This document shows positions 21,851 through 34,500 of a stretch of DNA of 64,000 nt, piece after piece. The stretch spans positions 18,632,501 to 18,696,500 of the forward strand of contig NC_071336.1 of the NCBI RefSeq assembly GCF_027744825.2, read 5' to 3'. Made by a program: the position numbers and the translations under genes. The stretch comes from Synchiropus splendidus. Lineage: Eukaryota; Chordata; Actinopteri; Syngnathiformes; Callionymidae. Position 1 is the first letter of the stretch. Every line of letters begins with the position of its first letter. Under the pieces are notes generated by a model. The model did no database searches. It was not told the origin of the DNA and saw only the letters and a list, made by a program, of their open reading frames with translations.

Positions 21851-24800
21851 ATGGGGCTTGTTCAGGGCTCGTTTTTGTCTGACAGTGAGGCCACAAGCGG
21901 ATACCATGTACACGGGGTACGTTGTTGTCGCCGCTCTTTTACGTGCCGGTCATTGAAAGCTTTGAAAAGTGTTTATATTCGCCGCCTGTCAATATTTACA
22001 CATTCAAATTTAGTACCTCTCTGAGACCCAATGTCCTATTGTTTGTTCAAAAACTCAAAATTGTGCAGGGAAATGGTCAGCACCAGTCACCACGTCGGTT
22101 TTGATGAGGTGGCACTGGTCCCACGCCCTTCTCACCGGCCATGAACCACGGAACATTATTCCGAAACCAGACAAAATAAATCAAAACTTCCTCTGAGGTT
22201 ATAATAAACTCTGTGTTCACGTCTGATAATATACTTGTCAAGGTGCAAAAGTGAGCTGTAATGTGTGGAATGAACACAAGAGTGCAGCAGAGAGCGTTCC
22301 GCTTCCACACGAGGATGTTGCAGATTCTTGGACGCTTTAATCGGTCTCAGTGATATGATGTCAGTGGTGTCATTCCGTTATTATTCAACACAGCGAACGT
22401 TTGATTTCGTTTACCAGATACAAGAAGACTCCCCTGCGTTCAAAGCTGGTCTGGAGCCGTTTTTCGACTTCATCCTCTCGATTGGAAATACCAGACTTGT
22501 GAGTGGAACAACCGCTTTACTGACTTTTGTGACATTATGCAAAAACGAACTCATTGTAAGAATTGTCTTCATTCATCTAACTGCAATACTAAAATTATCT
22601 TTTATCTTCATGAATATTGTTACCTCCCTGTGAACTTTTTCCATTCAAGTATTTGTAGAGCAATATGTTGATTGAAGTTTGCAGAAAGTTCTATTCGCTC
22701 TTCTTTATGCATCTACCATCAGCGGCAACCATGAGTTGTCTCCCCCCACCGTAACCTCATCTTCCACCGCAGTCATACACATCATGAACTTGTGAATCTG
22801 TTGTCTGCCTTGTGTTTCCATCTCTGGCTTTCTCCTTCCAAAGCGCCCCCGTCTCTCCTCCACAGCAAGTTTGTCAGCTTGTTTTGTTTTGTTTTATTTT
22901 GTTTTAAATAATTTAATATTTATTGTGTGTTGAATGTGACCAGGTGGTCACAGTTATAGGAAATGCAAAGACTAAATATACAGAAGGGTCATATATGTGA
23001 AATAAGGCTTATATGATGCTTTTATAGTGAAATTAAATTGATGGTAAATAAATATATAAGCGTTTACCACAGATGAGAAACATCATACTAATGAACTAGA
23101 TTGTTATACTAAAAAAAAACAAAAAACATTTCTTAATTATCAATGTTTAATTTTATTTTTGACTGCTTTACGGCTTTTTCTTTGAGAGTTCCGATTCCAA
23201 CTAGGTTTTATTGACCTCCTTAATACTTACTGTGTGTTGCTGCCTGTCAATGCTGTGTAGTTGGGTACAGTCCATCTCCCTCTCTTTCTCCAGAATAAGG
23301 AAAATGACTTGCTGAAAGACCTTCTTAAAGCCAATGTCGAGAAGGCGGTTAAACTTGAGGTGTACAACTCGAAAACTCAGCGCATGCGAGAGCTGGAGGT
23401 CACGCCCAGTAACATGTGGGGCGGTCAGGGTCTGCTTGGCGCCAGCGTCCGATTCTGCAGCTTTGAAGGAGCCAGTGAAAATGTGTGGCATGTTTTGGTA
23501 AGTGACATCGGAACTCTATCTTCTGTTAATATTAAGAACTCTCTAAGTCAGTATTAATGGGTTTTTTTTCATGTAAAAGAGTCGTAAAAATGCATATCTT
23601 TTAATTTTGTATGATAGTAAAAGTTCATGTCACGTTGATGTTTTTTCTTTCTTAGGACGTTGAGCCGAGTTCTCCCGCTGCACTGGCCGGACTTGCTGCT
23701 TACGAAGACTTCATTGTTGGAGCTGATCACGTTTTGCAGGATGTACGTTCCCTCATTTGTTTGTGCTATTTAAATATGATGTCATAGCCCAAGAGTCAAT
23801 ACGTTAACTCTACTCTCCACTGAATTAAGAGGCATAGAAGGTAAATGCCATACATTTATTCACATAAACAACTATGATGAAAGTACTTACATTTATAAAC
23901 ATGCTGCTGTAATTGTGTGCTGAAGAAATGCTCCCTGTATTGAATTAAAAAGCCTGTTTTTTTCATTTCCCAGTCTGAAGATTTCTTTTCATTGGTGGAG
24001 GCCTCTGAGGGAAAACCCCTAAAACTACTTGTGTACAACACACAGTCCGACCAGTGTAGGGAAGTGACGGTGACCCCAAATGGTGCCTGGGGTGGAGAAG
24101 GGAGGTAAGCCGTCTCCTCCAATACACTGTATTAGAATTCACTAGCAGTACCCCAGCTGCTCTGGTGTATTTACTTCATCCTTTATAACATAACTCACAG
24201 AGTAAGTCTCACATCTGCATACCAACAAATGTAATTCAGTCAATTAATAAATGCTAAACTAAATGTCACTGTGGACTTGGTGACGTGTCTTGAAGACTCC
24301 ACCATCACCTTCATGTCGGGAGTATACCACTATTTTTTCTCCAACATCAAAATGCATGAAAAACATTGCTGTGGTTCTTTAAAGGTTGAAAGTAACTGGG
24401 ATGAGTTTGCAATGATGGCTACACTGACAGCAGTATTTTGATTCTTTGTCAGACCTCGTGTGAACAATGGTTTAATTGAGTAAGATAAAGTTGTTTTCAT
24501 CTGAATGTTTAAATTCCAGCTTGGGTTGCGGCATCGGCTTTGGCTACCTGCACAGAATCCCAACTCGCCCACTTGAGACTAACAGCTCAAGTCCAAGTGT
24601 CCTTCAGTCAGCAGTTTTGGATGGAAGCACTGAAATCCCTAGTGACTCTTCGGGACCTGAGGTGAGAACCTCTGAGAGTGCTTTTGTTTCTTTCTATTTT
24701 CAATCAACTGTCTGACATTCTGCGTGTCTTCAGCTGGCCAGCGGAGCCAACCTCTCTAGTGGGGAGGAAACAAGTCTCGGTCATGTGCCTGAAACTTGTG

Positions 24801-25993
24801 AAATGACCTCATCACCACATCCACCTTTGATCTCAGGTTCTTTACTGATGCTGTTCACATTCTCACGTCACATGATTTAACCGTGGCTCTCTGGTCCCTG
24901 CAGGTTTGCCTGGCCTCTCCGAGTCTGTGATTCCAGACTCGTCCGACACAAGTCACATCAGCGAACTGGACCAGAGCTCCTTGTTTGTCAACTATGACGA
25001 CCAATCTCGTGAGCAGATCAGTTTGAGTAAGTACTCCGCTAAGTTATATGAAGGAGAAGTCTACCTCGACTGACTAAAATATATGTGTATTTTTAACTTT
25101 ACATCTGAACAATTCTTTATCAGCTACTTGAGATAAGTGCTGAACTTGACTTGTCAGAAGCTACTGCCACCTGTGCTGCACCAAAGTTGTGTGTACCACA
25201 ACCAGCCAATCAAGTTTGTCTTCAGACTCGATTGTTTTCTTCATCATTTTTTTATATTGTAATTATTATGATTATTGTTGTTGCAAATTCCCCTCAGCCG
25301 TCACACTTTATTTTTATTTTTATTTTTTTTATTTTTTTTATTTATTTATTTTTTTTTTAATTTTTATTCCGAAGCACTCTCCTAGTTGGTGGGATCCCCA
25401 CTGACCATGGCAATACATTTGATAATTTCATTCTGATTCTGATTCTGAAGTCTTGCAGTGATCCGTCCATCCAGCCACTAGATGGCAGTGTTTACACAAA
25501 ATGTCCAACGGGAGAATTTGTTCGCGAATGAAGTGTTGTTCTGGGCTGTGTCACAGCGATTAGTGTTTTGTTAAATGTAATTTTACCTGCTGGTCCGTAT
25601 CAAATGTTGGTCCCATCTCTGCCCATGTTTGACCCTCCTATAGTGATGCATGCAACCTGTAGACCTGAATCTGTTCAAATGGCTTAGGCGGTTCTATATT
25701 TTTAACAATGCCTTGGTGTTATACATAAATGTGTTTATCTCTGATTTCCAGATCATTCTTCCATCAATCAAGAGTCATTTCCTGAGAAGGTGGAAGAGCT
25801 GGAAGCCCAGGCCTCTGATCAAGCCGTTGTTTCCCAGTCAGTCGTCCCGCCTGAGTCCGTAACTACAGCGGCCAGTGAGTTTGGAGGTTTGGAGGCTGCA
25901 GCAGAGACTCCGCCTGACACCAGTCTCCCTCTGGCTCAGGATACTGACAGCTCAAACACACCTCAGACTTCACAGGAAGAGGTTTTATCTTAA
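21851..25993 (+). CDS. gorasp1: GORASP1/GRASP65, Golgi reassembly-stacking protein (spliced)
   Basis: Peripheral protein of the cis-Golgi that links cisternae and binds GM130. Coding exons: 21851-21916, 22418-22498, 23294-23497, 23656-23742, 23974-24104, 24520-24661, 24734-24836, 24904-25026 and 25752-25993; phases agree and give 392 residues (human 440). It starts MGL, so Gly2 is available for myristoylation; the ATG has A at -3 and G at +4. Two GRASP-type PDZ domains follow: PDZ1 about 17-107 ([31 protein letters not shown]) and PDZ2 about 113-200 ([34 protein letters not shown]). The Ser/Pro-rich regulatory tail (about 205-392) is shorter than in mammals. [16 protein letters not shown] fits GRASP65 better than GRASP55, and the csrnp1 neighbour supports it. 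No breaks. Confidence 0.95.
25371..25450 (+). mobile_element. LINE 3'-end fragment
   Basis: It includes GGGATCCCCACTGACCATGG-type sequence and ends in a tandem TTCTGATTCTGA tail, a pattern common in truncated teleost LINEs with short simple-repeat tails. It is 5'-truncated and non-coding. The family is not certain. Confidence 0.45.
25475..25490 (+). promoter_or_regulatory. CTCF-like motif in gorasp1 intron 8
   Basis: CCACTAGATGGCAGTG matches the vertebrate CTCF core (CCASYAGRKGGCRS) at nearly all positions, on the plus strand. Occupancy is unknown. Confidence 0.45.
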
Positions 25994-26487
25994 CATGAAG
26001 GGAAGTCGCTGCGACAGCAAATCAGCTGCTCATTTAAAGTTCTTGATGAATGTAGCACAATTGCAGCAAAATGAGGCTCCGCCATGTTGGGAGCTCTCAC
26101 CATTAAATTGGAATAGAGAAGCCATCGATGCATTTTCTGCTCGCTTGAATGCGCATATGGACAGGATTTTAGGTTGGGTAATGGAATGTAGCTTGAAAGG
26201 ACCTTGTGATTTCCTCGAATTATTGATGCCTTTTTGAGTCACTGTTTGACATCACAGTCTATTTCTATTATGTTACACTGTATATCAGCGGAAAATATTC
26301 TTTTAAATGTGTTGAATGAGGGTGAATAATTTATGGTGAGATGGTGCCTTTATGAAAAATCACTAATTCACTAACTCAAATGCCTTGTGGTTGATTTTAA
26401 ATTATTGTTTGATTATTTTTGTTACATTTCTGTTACTTTTATCATTCAATTTATCCTCCAGGTTTAAGCTTCTAATGTCTGTCATGT

Positions 26488-26493
26488 ATTAAA
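26488..26493 (+). terminator. Candidate gorasp1 poly(A) signal (ATTAAA)
   Basis: ATTAAA followed by an A run lies about 495 bp after the gorasp1 stop codon. It is the best poly(A) signal I see before 26.6 kb, and implies a 3' UTR of about 0.5 kb. Confidence 0.45.
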
Positions 26494-26738
26494 AAAAACA
26501 TCTATAAAACATCTAAAAACAACTATTGACATGAATATTTGATTCTTCCAACTCGTAATAGGTTTTATATGATATAGTACGACATCAGTCAAATGAATGC
26601 CTGGTCTTGAGAGTTCAACACTGCTGCAGAAATATTATTTCAACGAATGGCGGCCCAAACCCGGGTTCTTTCTCTGGAGACACTACGGTTCTCCCACGCT
26701 CACGTGGTTTCCACCCACAGGCCAACAACATGGCATTC

Positions 26739-26753
26739 CCACTAGGGGGCAGC
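26739..26753 (+). promoter_or_regulatory. CTCF-like motif downstream of gorasp1
   Basis: CCACTAGGGGGCAGC is a near-perfect CTCF core in forward orientation, about 250 bp beyond the probable gorasp1 poly(A) site and at the left edge of the gene-free region. A reverse-oriented match lies at 42699-42712. Confidence 0.55.
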
Positions 26754-27204
26754 AAACACCACTCTACAGTTCACCTGCGAGGGTTGACGAGGTTTCCAAA
26801 AATGATTCGGTTTTGTCAACTAATCGTTGCCTTTCTGTCCGTCTTCTACGGCACGTGTCACCTGTGGAGTCTGTTGAAATGAACTAAGCGCCGTATTTTG
26901 AGCGACGTCCGTGCATGACATGCATTTGTGCATGTTTCATATTTCAAAAGGAGGAATCATTTTCACATGATCCTAAAGAGACTTCCACATCACATGCTCT
27001 GTCAGCCAGTTCCTTATTGCACCTCACTCCACTGGTGTGAAAGGGATCATGGCCATGGCCAAGTAAGAAAATAATTTGGGGGAAATCAATTTAATTTGAA
27101 AGGCTACTGTAGCAAGCTGCTGCAGAAGGGGAATATGCCTCAATTATTTACCAGGGCACTCCTCAGTGGAAGGGGGATGGGAATGCTAGGAAAGAAAAGC
27201 CTGT

Positions 27205-27246
27205 TTGGTGAGAGAGGGAGAGAGAGAAAGGGAGAGAGAAAAGAGG
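27205..27246. repeat. GA-rich simple repeat
   Basis: An imperfect (GA)n/(GGGA)n purine tract on the plus strand between gorasp1 and the LINE fragments. No function is suggested. Confidence 0.8.
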
Positions 27247-28654
27247 CAGTCAGATTTGTCTTCATCCCTGGAGGATGACTCGTTTTCTTAAGGGCGCTTC
27301 CCTCTGCTACACCTGAGAGTGTGAGATCAGGATTAGGTGGTAAAGTGGCAGCCCAGGAGCTGCAGCTTGTGCATAAAGCAAAAATAAAATCTCCGTAATT
27401 ACTCAGTGTTGAACCCTCAGGGTGTATGTTACAGCTTTATTTAGCCTCATTCTCTGGGTCAAAAGTGGTTGACCTCTGGATGAATGCACCCTTGCTTGCA
27501 TTTACAGTGTTTACTTTCCCTTTTTTTCCTTCCTCATTTTCCAACCGTGACACTCTTTCAAGGGACTATGTGACGCAGATGAGCCCACTTGTCAGCTCGG
27601 CTTTATCTCAAGCAGTCTCGGCTCAGAGGCATCAGCATCGTGGCCGCTGCCTCCGCCTGTCGCTGCAGCGTGACAAATTGTGGATTAGAATATCTACAGT
27701 GAAAACGAGGGGGACGACAGCGGCGTGGGGTTTGAGAAGAGGTTTAGAAACACTGGCAGCATGGCTGTAAATTACCTCACACTTCAATGTTCTCTGCTCA
27801 CCAACAACTTCACAGATAGCAGAGTGGGGTTTTCCGCTAGCAGCTAGAATTATACGCAATATCCTTCTCACCAGGCGAGTGTACAGCTGGATTACAGAGC
27901 TCCAATGTTCATTCTGTCATGATATTCATTGGTGCAAGTGAACATGGCTCTGGGAGTCATTCATCACTAGGCTGCTTTCACACGACGTGTAGAGACAACA
28001 TTATGCCTGTGCACACCACTACAACCAGGGTTTTATGTCTCGAATATTTCCTAGATATTTTGACGTCGTGAGTGCATTTCTGTCTCATTCCATTTTTATG
28101 TTTTGGGTTCACTTTTGGCAGCGTCAAAGCACCATAACAGGGCACCATACATCTCCTTGTTGCTCTATAAAGCCATGAGGCTCCATCAAATTCACGCTCT
28201 TGCTCATCTACGACGACCACTGGCAAGACCTCTCTTCCCATTTTGGTCAGACCACCCCCTGCTGGTTCAGCACTGAGTCCTGTCACCACATCCGCTCAGG
28301 TTGATTCAGCTGCAGCGGTTGCTGTCATAACCATGACAGATGAAGATGGTGCGTGCATACTGTATGATGTGGCTTTGTCCAACTGCCATAGCATGTAGCT
28401 GAGCGTATAGCTGGGATTGTGATCACATCGTCTGAACCAGAGAAAATGGTTCTTCTGCCAAAAATGTGTGAGGACAACCATCTCTCAATGAGAGTGAGTT
28501 CGTGTCCTGGGTGAAGATATACAGACAGATCCAAGCAGCTTTCAGTCATGAGGACCCAGCTGGAAATGCATTAATGGACTCTGACCTTTATTGGAGAATA
28601 TGTTGAGACGATCGTGAATTGACTGCAGGGTGGCGATTGGATCAGGGAGGTGGC

Positions 28655-28765
28655 TCTGACGTCTTGTCCCTATGTGTCCAGGAGGCTCCCCTAGAGAGGT
28701 GTGTGTCCAGTACAGAGAGGGAGGTCTGGGCCTCTTCGCTGAGACAGCTGCCCCAGCTGCCCCAG
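28655..28765 (+). mobile_element. Degraded LINE 3' fragment
   Basis: Sequence around GAGGGAGGTCTGGGCCTCTT followed by GAGACAGCTGCCCCAGCTGC matches the end of the reverse transcriptase region of a common teleost LINE (consensus ending with 'GCTGCCCCCGCGACCC'). It is truncated and has no full reading frame. Confidence 0.6.
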
Positions 28766-30749
28766 CTCTATACGTGGGAGTGGATGTGATGGATATACGA
28801 CCTAGTTGGCGAACATGGCAGCATGTTTGGATTTCATCTGTCAACTACAATTGAACCCTTACTCCAACCCATTGTTGGAGTAATATAAAAAAAAACACCC
28901 CCGTACCACACAGCACCTTCATTTAAATTGTTTGGATCTGAAGTCAGATTTTATTTTTCCTTGCTGACTTGTCCTGCATCAGCAGCTTGAACCTTTTTTT
29001 CCCAAAATGAACAGATGCTCAATTAGGGTCGGCAGCACGACAACAAAAATCCAAACAGCACACGCTGCACAAAAAAGCCCAATTTATATTTTATCTTTCT
29101 ATCCACTGTAGGTGCAGATTCACATTCTTATAAGATGGGATGATAGTCAGGATGCAGGGATAATGCTCCACATGACACTGTGCTCAATAATAATAACCGG
29201 TTCCTCAATATGAAATTGATTTTCTTATTAGTCTTGGTCATGTCAATAACCATCCTCGCTACCCCCCAAAAAACAACAACAAAAAAAAGATAATTATTCA
29301 ATGTCTTTGTGTAGCGCTTGTTATGCAGAACAGCAGTTTGAGAGTGAAGGGTTTTGGGGCACTGAACCAAATCTCAAGGGACAAGCTTCTGAGCTGTCAA
29401 AGAACTGAGAAGAATGTGAATCGTGAAAGTTTGCCGTGCTGTGGTTTCTACAAATGTTTTGTATCTATTCATTTGCCTCCGTGGTCGAAGCAGCTGCGCT
29501 CGATCTATACCGTGGCCCCGATGGCAAAAGGCAAACAGGAAGCTAAGTGAGGGTGCCCTGCTTTCTTTCCACTCCTAATTGCCGTCCAAAAGGGTGAGGC
29601 GATGCTCCTTCAGGACGGAACACATTGCTCATCCGTCAAGATGCTCGTCCAAACTGTGAGGAAAAATTGAATATAAGCCTCCCTGTCCTTCTTATGGTCT
29701 AAACAGACCGTGTTATCTAATCCTGCCATCCCCCAGGCGGTTACATCATTCCTGTTGTGATGGTCCGGTGAAATGGCTCTGGCATGTTGATGTTCAAAAT
29801 ATCACATGAGTATGTTCCCTCTCCTCTAAAATCATCTTGGAGAGAAAATAACCAGGCGGACTAGAGTGGGAACATTTGGCTGCCCTTTTCTTTCAAATGT
29901 CAAGCGACCACTGTGTCTTCTTGTACACCCCGAATTCTCACTTCTGTCGTGTGGTCGAGCTCTTTGCTGAGGCGAGGAGCAGCAGATGAGATAAGGGTTT
30001 GCCTCCTCTCCCACAGGCTCCGCGAGTGGATGTAGGAAGGCGAGTCACCAGGCCGCCTGCTGTTCCTCTGTGTCTGTGACATATTTACTGTGACATTCCC
30101 ACCAACACAGAGGCTTGGTCATGACCCGATAGGGAGCTGTCTCTTAAAGTTAGCCTCACTTTTGGTTCAGCGGGGCCACCCTGGGCCGTTCAGGGGTGAC
30201 CTTGTCCAACATATACAATCGTACACGCTGGTGTGGAAATATGCCAATGCTAATTCAGCGTTGTTGTTCTTCTTTTCATCTTATATCGTGGTTGAATGTC
30301 AACGTGGTAACTGTTTTTGTATCCAAGATATCACTGATTTGTTGAATGATACTGATCTGACTCGCCAATCTCACGTCCTAAGGAATTTGGTTGCTAAATC
30401 TAGAGGTGCGGATAACTGCCTTAAGGCAAACGAATTGCATGTAGGGTAGGTTTATGGAATGGTTTTGAAGAGCCTTCCTGGTTTAGTGCCCTCGGAGTTT
30501 CACTGCTGCAAGTGACTTGTAACAGTCACCGGAACCTTCCACAGTTTGTGCTCGGGTCTAAGATGGGCTCACTCAAATCCTGATTCTTGACTGGAAAAAA
30601 AGTTGGAAAACCTACTACAGTGTGAACTTCCCCAACAGAGGAGTTCAAGTGTCTTCAAGCTAGACAAGAAGCCGTCAGACAGCATCTTCAGTGATAAGGA
30701 TTCAGTATCAGTCTGTGCTTGTGAAGAAAGATCTGAGCCAAGTGCTGTC

Positions 30750-31530
30750 AACTGAGCATATTCTTATCCTCAACCATGGTGATGAACTTTGGGTAGAAAT
30801 GGATGGAGGTCATGGGACAGACTTAGGACACTTGAGGGATTACAATTCACGTTGCTCCGGGAATACCATACTGGGTAAATGGAATTGTCCGAGTTGGAGA
30901 GTTGGATGGCAGGAAAGGCCATGGAGGATATGGACACTTGTCTCAGTGGTTGACTCTGTGGAACATCTAGAGGTTGGCACATGCACAGGTAGACCACTGG
31001 CGGTGCTTAAGCACGGTTTCTTCATCGTAAAATTCCTAACCAAAAAATGACTCTCCCATCAATTCCACCCAAATGTATTTGGGCGCTCAGTGGGGCATTC
31101 ATTTGAGTCCTTGTAAGAATTGTTCCCCGACCTGTACAGTGGCCCCTCCCACTCCTTCTCATGCCACGCAGAGGACAACAACAACAGCGATACTATTTTT
31201 TTACGATGTGTGCCCCTTTTTCCTGGTTTGAGCACCAGCCCCCAAAATGTCTGTGCACATGCCTGTGTATAGAGTAAACTCTACCTTTGCAACCTACCTC
31301 TTCAAGCTTTGTCTGGAGACCAGTGTCCACCATGGCCAGGAGATGTCTCTGGATTGTCTTCCTCAGTCCTAACCACTAATGTTTCCTTTACAAAAGTTGG
31401 CAGGAGCGTCTGCAGAAGTGCCTTGTTATCCCACAGAAACAATAAGTGTGATTCTGAAGTCTAGGTCTCTTTGTTATGACTGCTGCCCCTGCGACCCAAC
31501 CTCAGACAAGCACTCAGAAGATGGACTCAA
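30750..31530 (+). mobile_element. Degraded LINE copy, 3' part
   Basis: Two anchors suggest one decayed non-LTR retrotransposon on the plus strand. Near 30763 is ATCCTCAACCATGGTGATGA, like the consensus 'CTCACCTATGGTCATGAGCT'. At about 31478-31522, GACTGCTGCCCCTGCGACCC is followed by CAGACAAG, the usual 3' end. The DNA between is heavily mutated and partly unrecognisable, so the borders are approximate and two separate insertions are possible. No functional frame remains. Confidence 0.55.
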
Positions 31531-34500
31531 TTATGCGAACAACAAATCGCCATACTCATTACGCAAATTTGCAATTGTCGTCACCACAGGTCGTCGCTAA
31601 TGTATCCTTTCCAAGCCATTAACTTGGTCATGAGGCAGCGCTTGTGAGAAACACAAGGGAAATGGTTTTGCATAAAGATGAACCCTTTTCTTGAGGCTTG
31701 CAAGACACTGCATTTCAACAATAAGCAGTTTTTCCTCATTTGGGTTGGTACACTCTGGAGATGGAATTCAGTTTCCTGTGGTGGAGGATCATTTGCATAC
31801 ACTTGCATTTCTGCTCCAAATGCATTCAGCGTCTTGCATTATGGCCTTCATGCCCTCGTGTGCTTGGAAATGCTGCAGCGCAAACATGGCAAGTCCGAAA
31901 TGTTCATCCGTCAGTAGCACACCGCCAGAATATGACGCACGTCAGACTGTTCTGCTTAATATGCTTTGGAACAAACACAAACTGTGGATGTGAGAAAACC
32001 AGGGCTGTACCTGACAGCAGTGTGTTTGTGGGGGATGGTAGTGTTATCAGTTCAAGAGTGGAATGAAAGAGCTGGAGAGGATTAACATTGGCACATATGC
32101 AGAAGTCAAATTCCCTTTTATCTGAGGTGGCAGGTGGATTTTAAAATTCCATAGAATTACAGTGAAACTATTTCGCTGACATGTGAAACACATCATATGC
32201 CCCGCTTCAGTCTTCCATGACAAGCAAGTGATCATTTTCAACACAACGGCAGATCAAATGATGCTCGCTCCTGAGGCCCAAATGACAAACCAGGGTCAGA
32301 CCACACAAGAGCCTCTAAAAGCATCTCCTGATTTGAGGGAGCAATTCTGTGTGCCTTTTGCTCACAACAGTCCGAATCAGCTTTTATCAGCTGAGTCCAG
32401 CCAAAGTGTCCCAACACTCAGCCTCCTCTTGAGACAGTGTTTTTTTTTAAGTAATTACTTTTCCAAGGCGAAGTACAGACAAGATGTGCTTTTCTCCTGC
32501 TGCGTGAACTGTGCGCCTCTTTTCCCCTCCGTTTAATAGATGTCATCTAGAGGTTATCAGTCTGGCCTCATCCACTCCGTTAATCTGCTTTACAAACTGT
32601 TAAGTTAATCGTTCATCACCATTTTTTGTCTCAGGATTCACCTTACTGGTGGTTATTCAGGATCAAGCAATTCTGCTCCTCATTCTCCCTCTGTCACCAA
32701 AACTGCACGAGACAATTGGTCACATACTGACGCTGGTGTGAGGTGGGAAAGGTTCTGCCACCGTTCCTTTTGAGCCCTGACTTTGGAAACGACTAGGTCC
32801 ATCTTTGCTCATATGTTTTGGAGGCTTGAGTGAAATGAAGTGAACTGGTGAACGACTTCCTCCTCGCGGGCAAAGACCCATGACCGCATCCAGTCCAGTA
32901 TGTACCGATGTCAATATGGTTCCTGGAGACATCATAGTCACATGTATTTAAACAATGTATGAATCAGGCCTGGGTGACATTGAAGAACCTGCGTGATTCA
33001 ATTGTCACTGAATGAGAATCAGCACCTCCAAATCCGGGTTTGGATCCACAAAGTCACTCGGATGATTCGTCTGTAGCAACAGAGCTTTCGCTGTTGTCCA
33101 TCTGAACACAAAGTAGCAAACAGCCGCGGTACATATTCATTTTGCAGAAACCACATATCAACTTTGGATAATTATTTCATTACTCTGTGAATAATAAATA
33201 ATCCATTAGACGGCTTGCATGAATGAACTGCGGTTTCCTGTAGCTGAGTAGTCAGCAGGGAGAAGCCCACGCCTGTGTTTATGTGCTGAGCCAACACACA
33301 AAATAAAGAGTCTATTTACCGAGAAAAAAGGCAAACAGAGGTCGGCAGGTGGGTTCATGACTCTGCCTGCGCCTTCAATCGCTGTGATAAATAGAGATCA
33401 GAGAGCCTGGCTGACTCACAGATGCTCAGTTAACCGCCCGTGAGTCATCAGCGGCCCTCCACTGTCAACACCGGCCCCCGAGCGGGAAGAGCTGGAGGCA
33501 GGATGAAGAAAAGGAAACGGCAGTGCACGTCATTCAAGGTGCTGATGGCAATTTTCCGCTGCGGTCAGCAATAGGGCCATCGGTGAAGTGGCTGTGGCCA
33601 CACACGCACAAGGCTCAGGCTTTGTTGATGCAAAGGCCACGATGTCCGTATCAAGCTGCTGAAAGTTTATATTTGTCGACGCAGTTAAAAAATATTGGTC
33701 GTTTTATACAGGCACTTATGACGGTCCTCATCATTCTATAGTTATTGCAGGTTAGCCGCACCTTTCCGATTTCGCAGCTAATGTTATTCCAAGCCTTAGC
33801 ATTAGCTTAACTGTGAGCTGTGAAGCTTCCCACACGACCCAAACTGCAGATGTGACTGTTTTTTTACACTCTCCTACCATGTCCTTATCTCAGTTTTCAG
33901 TCTTTGATACTTTGTTTTTAACAGTGTTCTTTTAGTATTCACCTTTAAGCTAGGATTCACTTGTGTGCCTTGCTATAGTGTGGCTAGTTCCACCTTCACC
34001 TGAGCCACACCTGAGCTTTTGAAGCAGGGTGGCCACATCAGGGTGACCACTGAATAAGTGTTAGCTAATGTCACGTTCAATCTTTTACTGTCGTGCTGTT
34101 TCCAGACGGACGGTCCGCCAAGATTAGCTTGTTCATTTCCACATTTATGTGACTGCTAATCTCCCTTTGTTGAATTTGAATAAAAAATACAATATGCCTA
34201 AAGGCAATCAAACTCGCTCCACTTCAGCGTTTTGTCTCCACCAGTGCGTGGTTTAATTGATTGCTTTGTCTCTGTCCCCATAGCAACCGCAATTACAATG
34301 GAGGACGTCATGAGAGGCTGTGGAGAGATGCTGAAATACCGTTGTCTTCTTGCATGCACTAGCTTTCTCAGCCGTCATAGATTAGGGATCTTCTTACTTC
34401 TTTTCATGATGGTGGAAAGGGCTGTGTGGGCGTGACTGCAGCAGCGTGCCCTGAAGTTAGTCAGCTGGCAGCCGAAGAACCTTCCCTTCCCCGCCATCGC

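Larger units (their letters stand above)
25027..25751 (+). other. gorasp1: gorasp1 intron 8 with LINE-like tail
   Basis: This intron (GTAAGT at 25027, TTTCCAG ending at 25751) holds a T-rich tract at about 25305-25370 and, at 25371-25450, sequence resembling the 3' end of a teleost LINE, ending in repeats of TTCTGA. A CTCF-like motif (CCACTAGATGGCAG) begins at 25475. No coding exon is seen. Confidence 0.65.
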
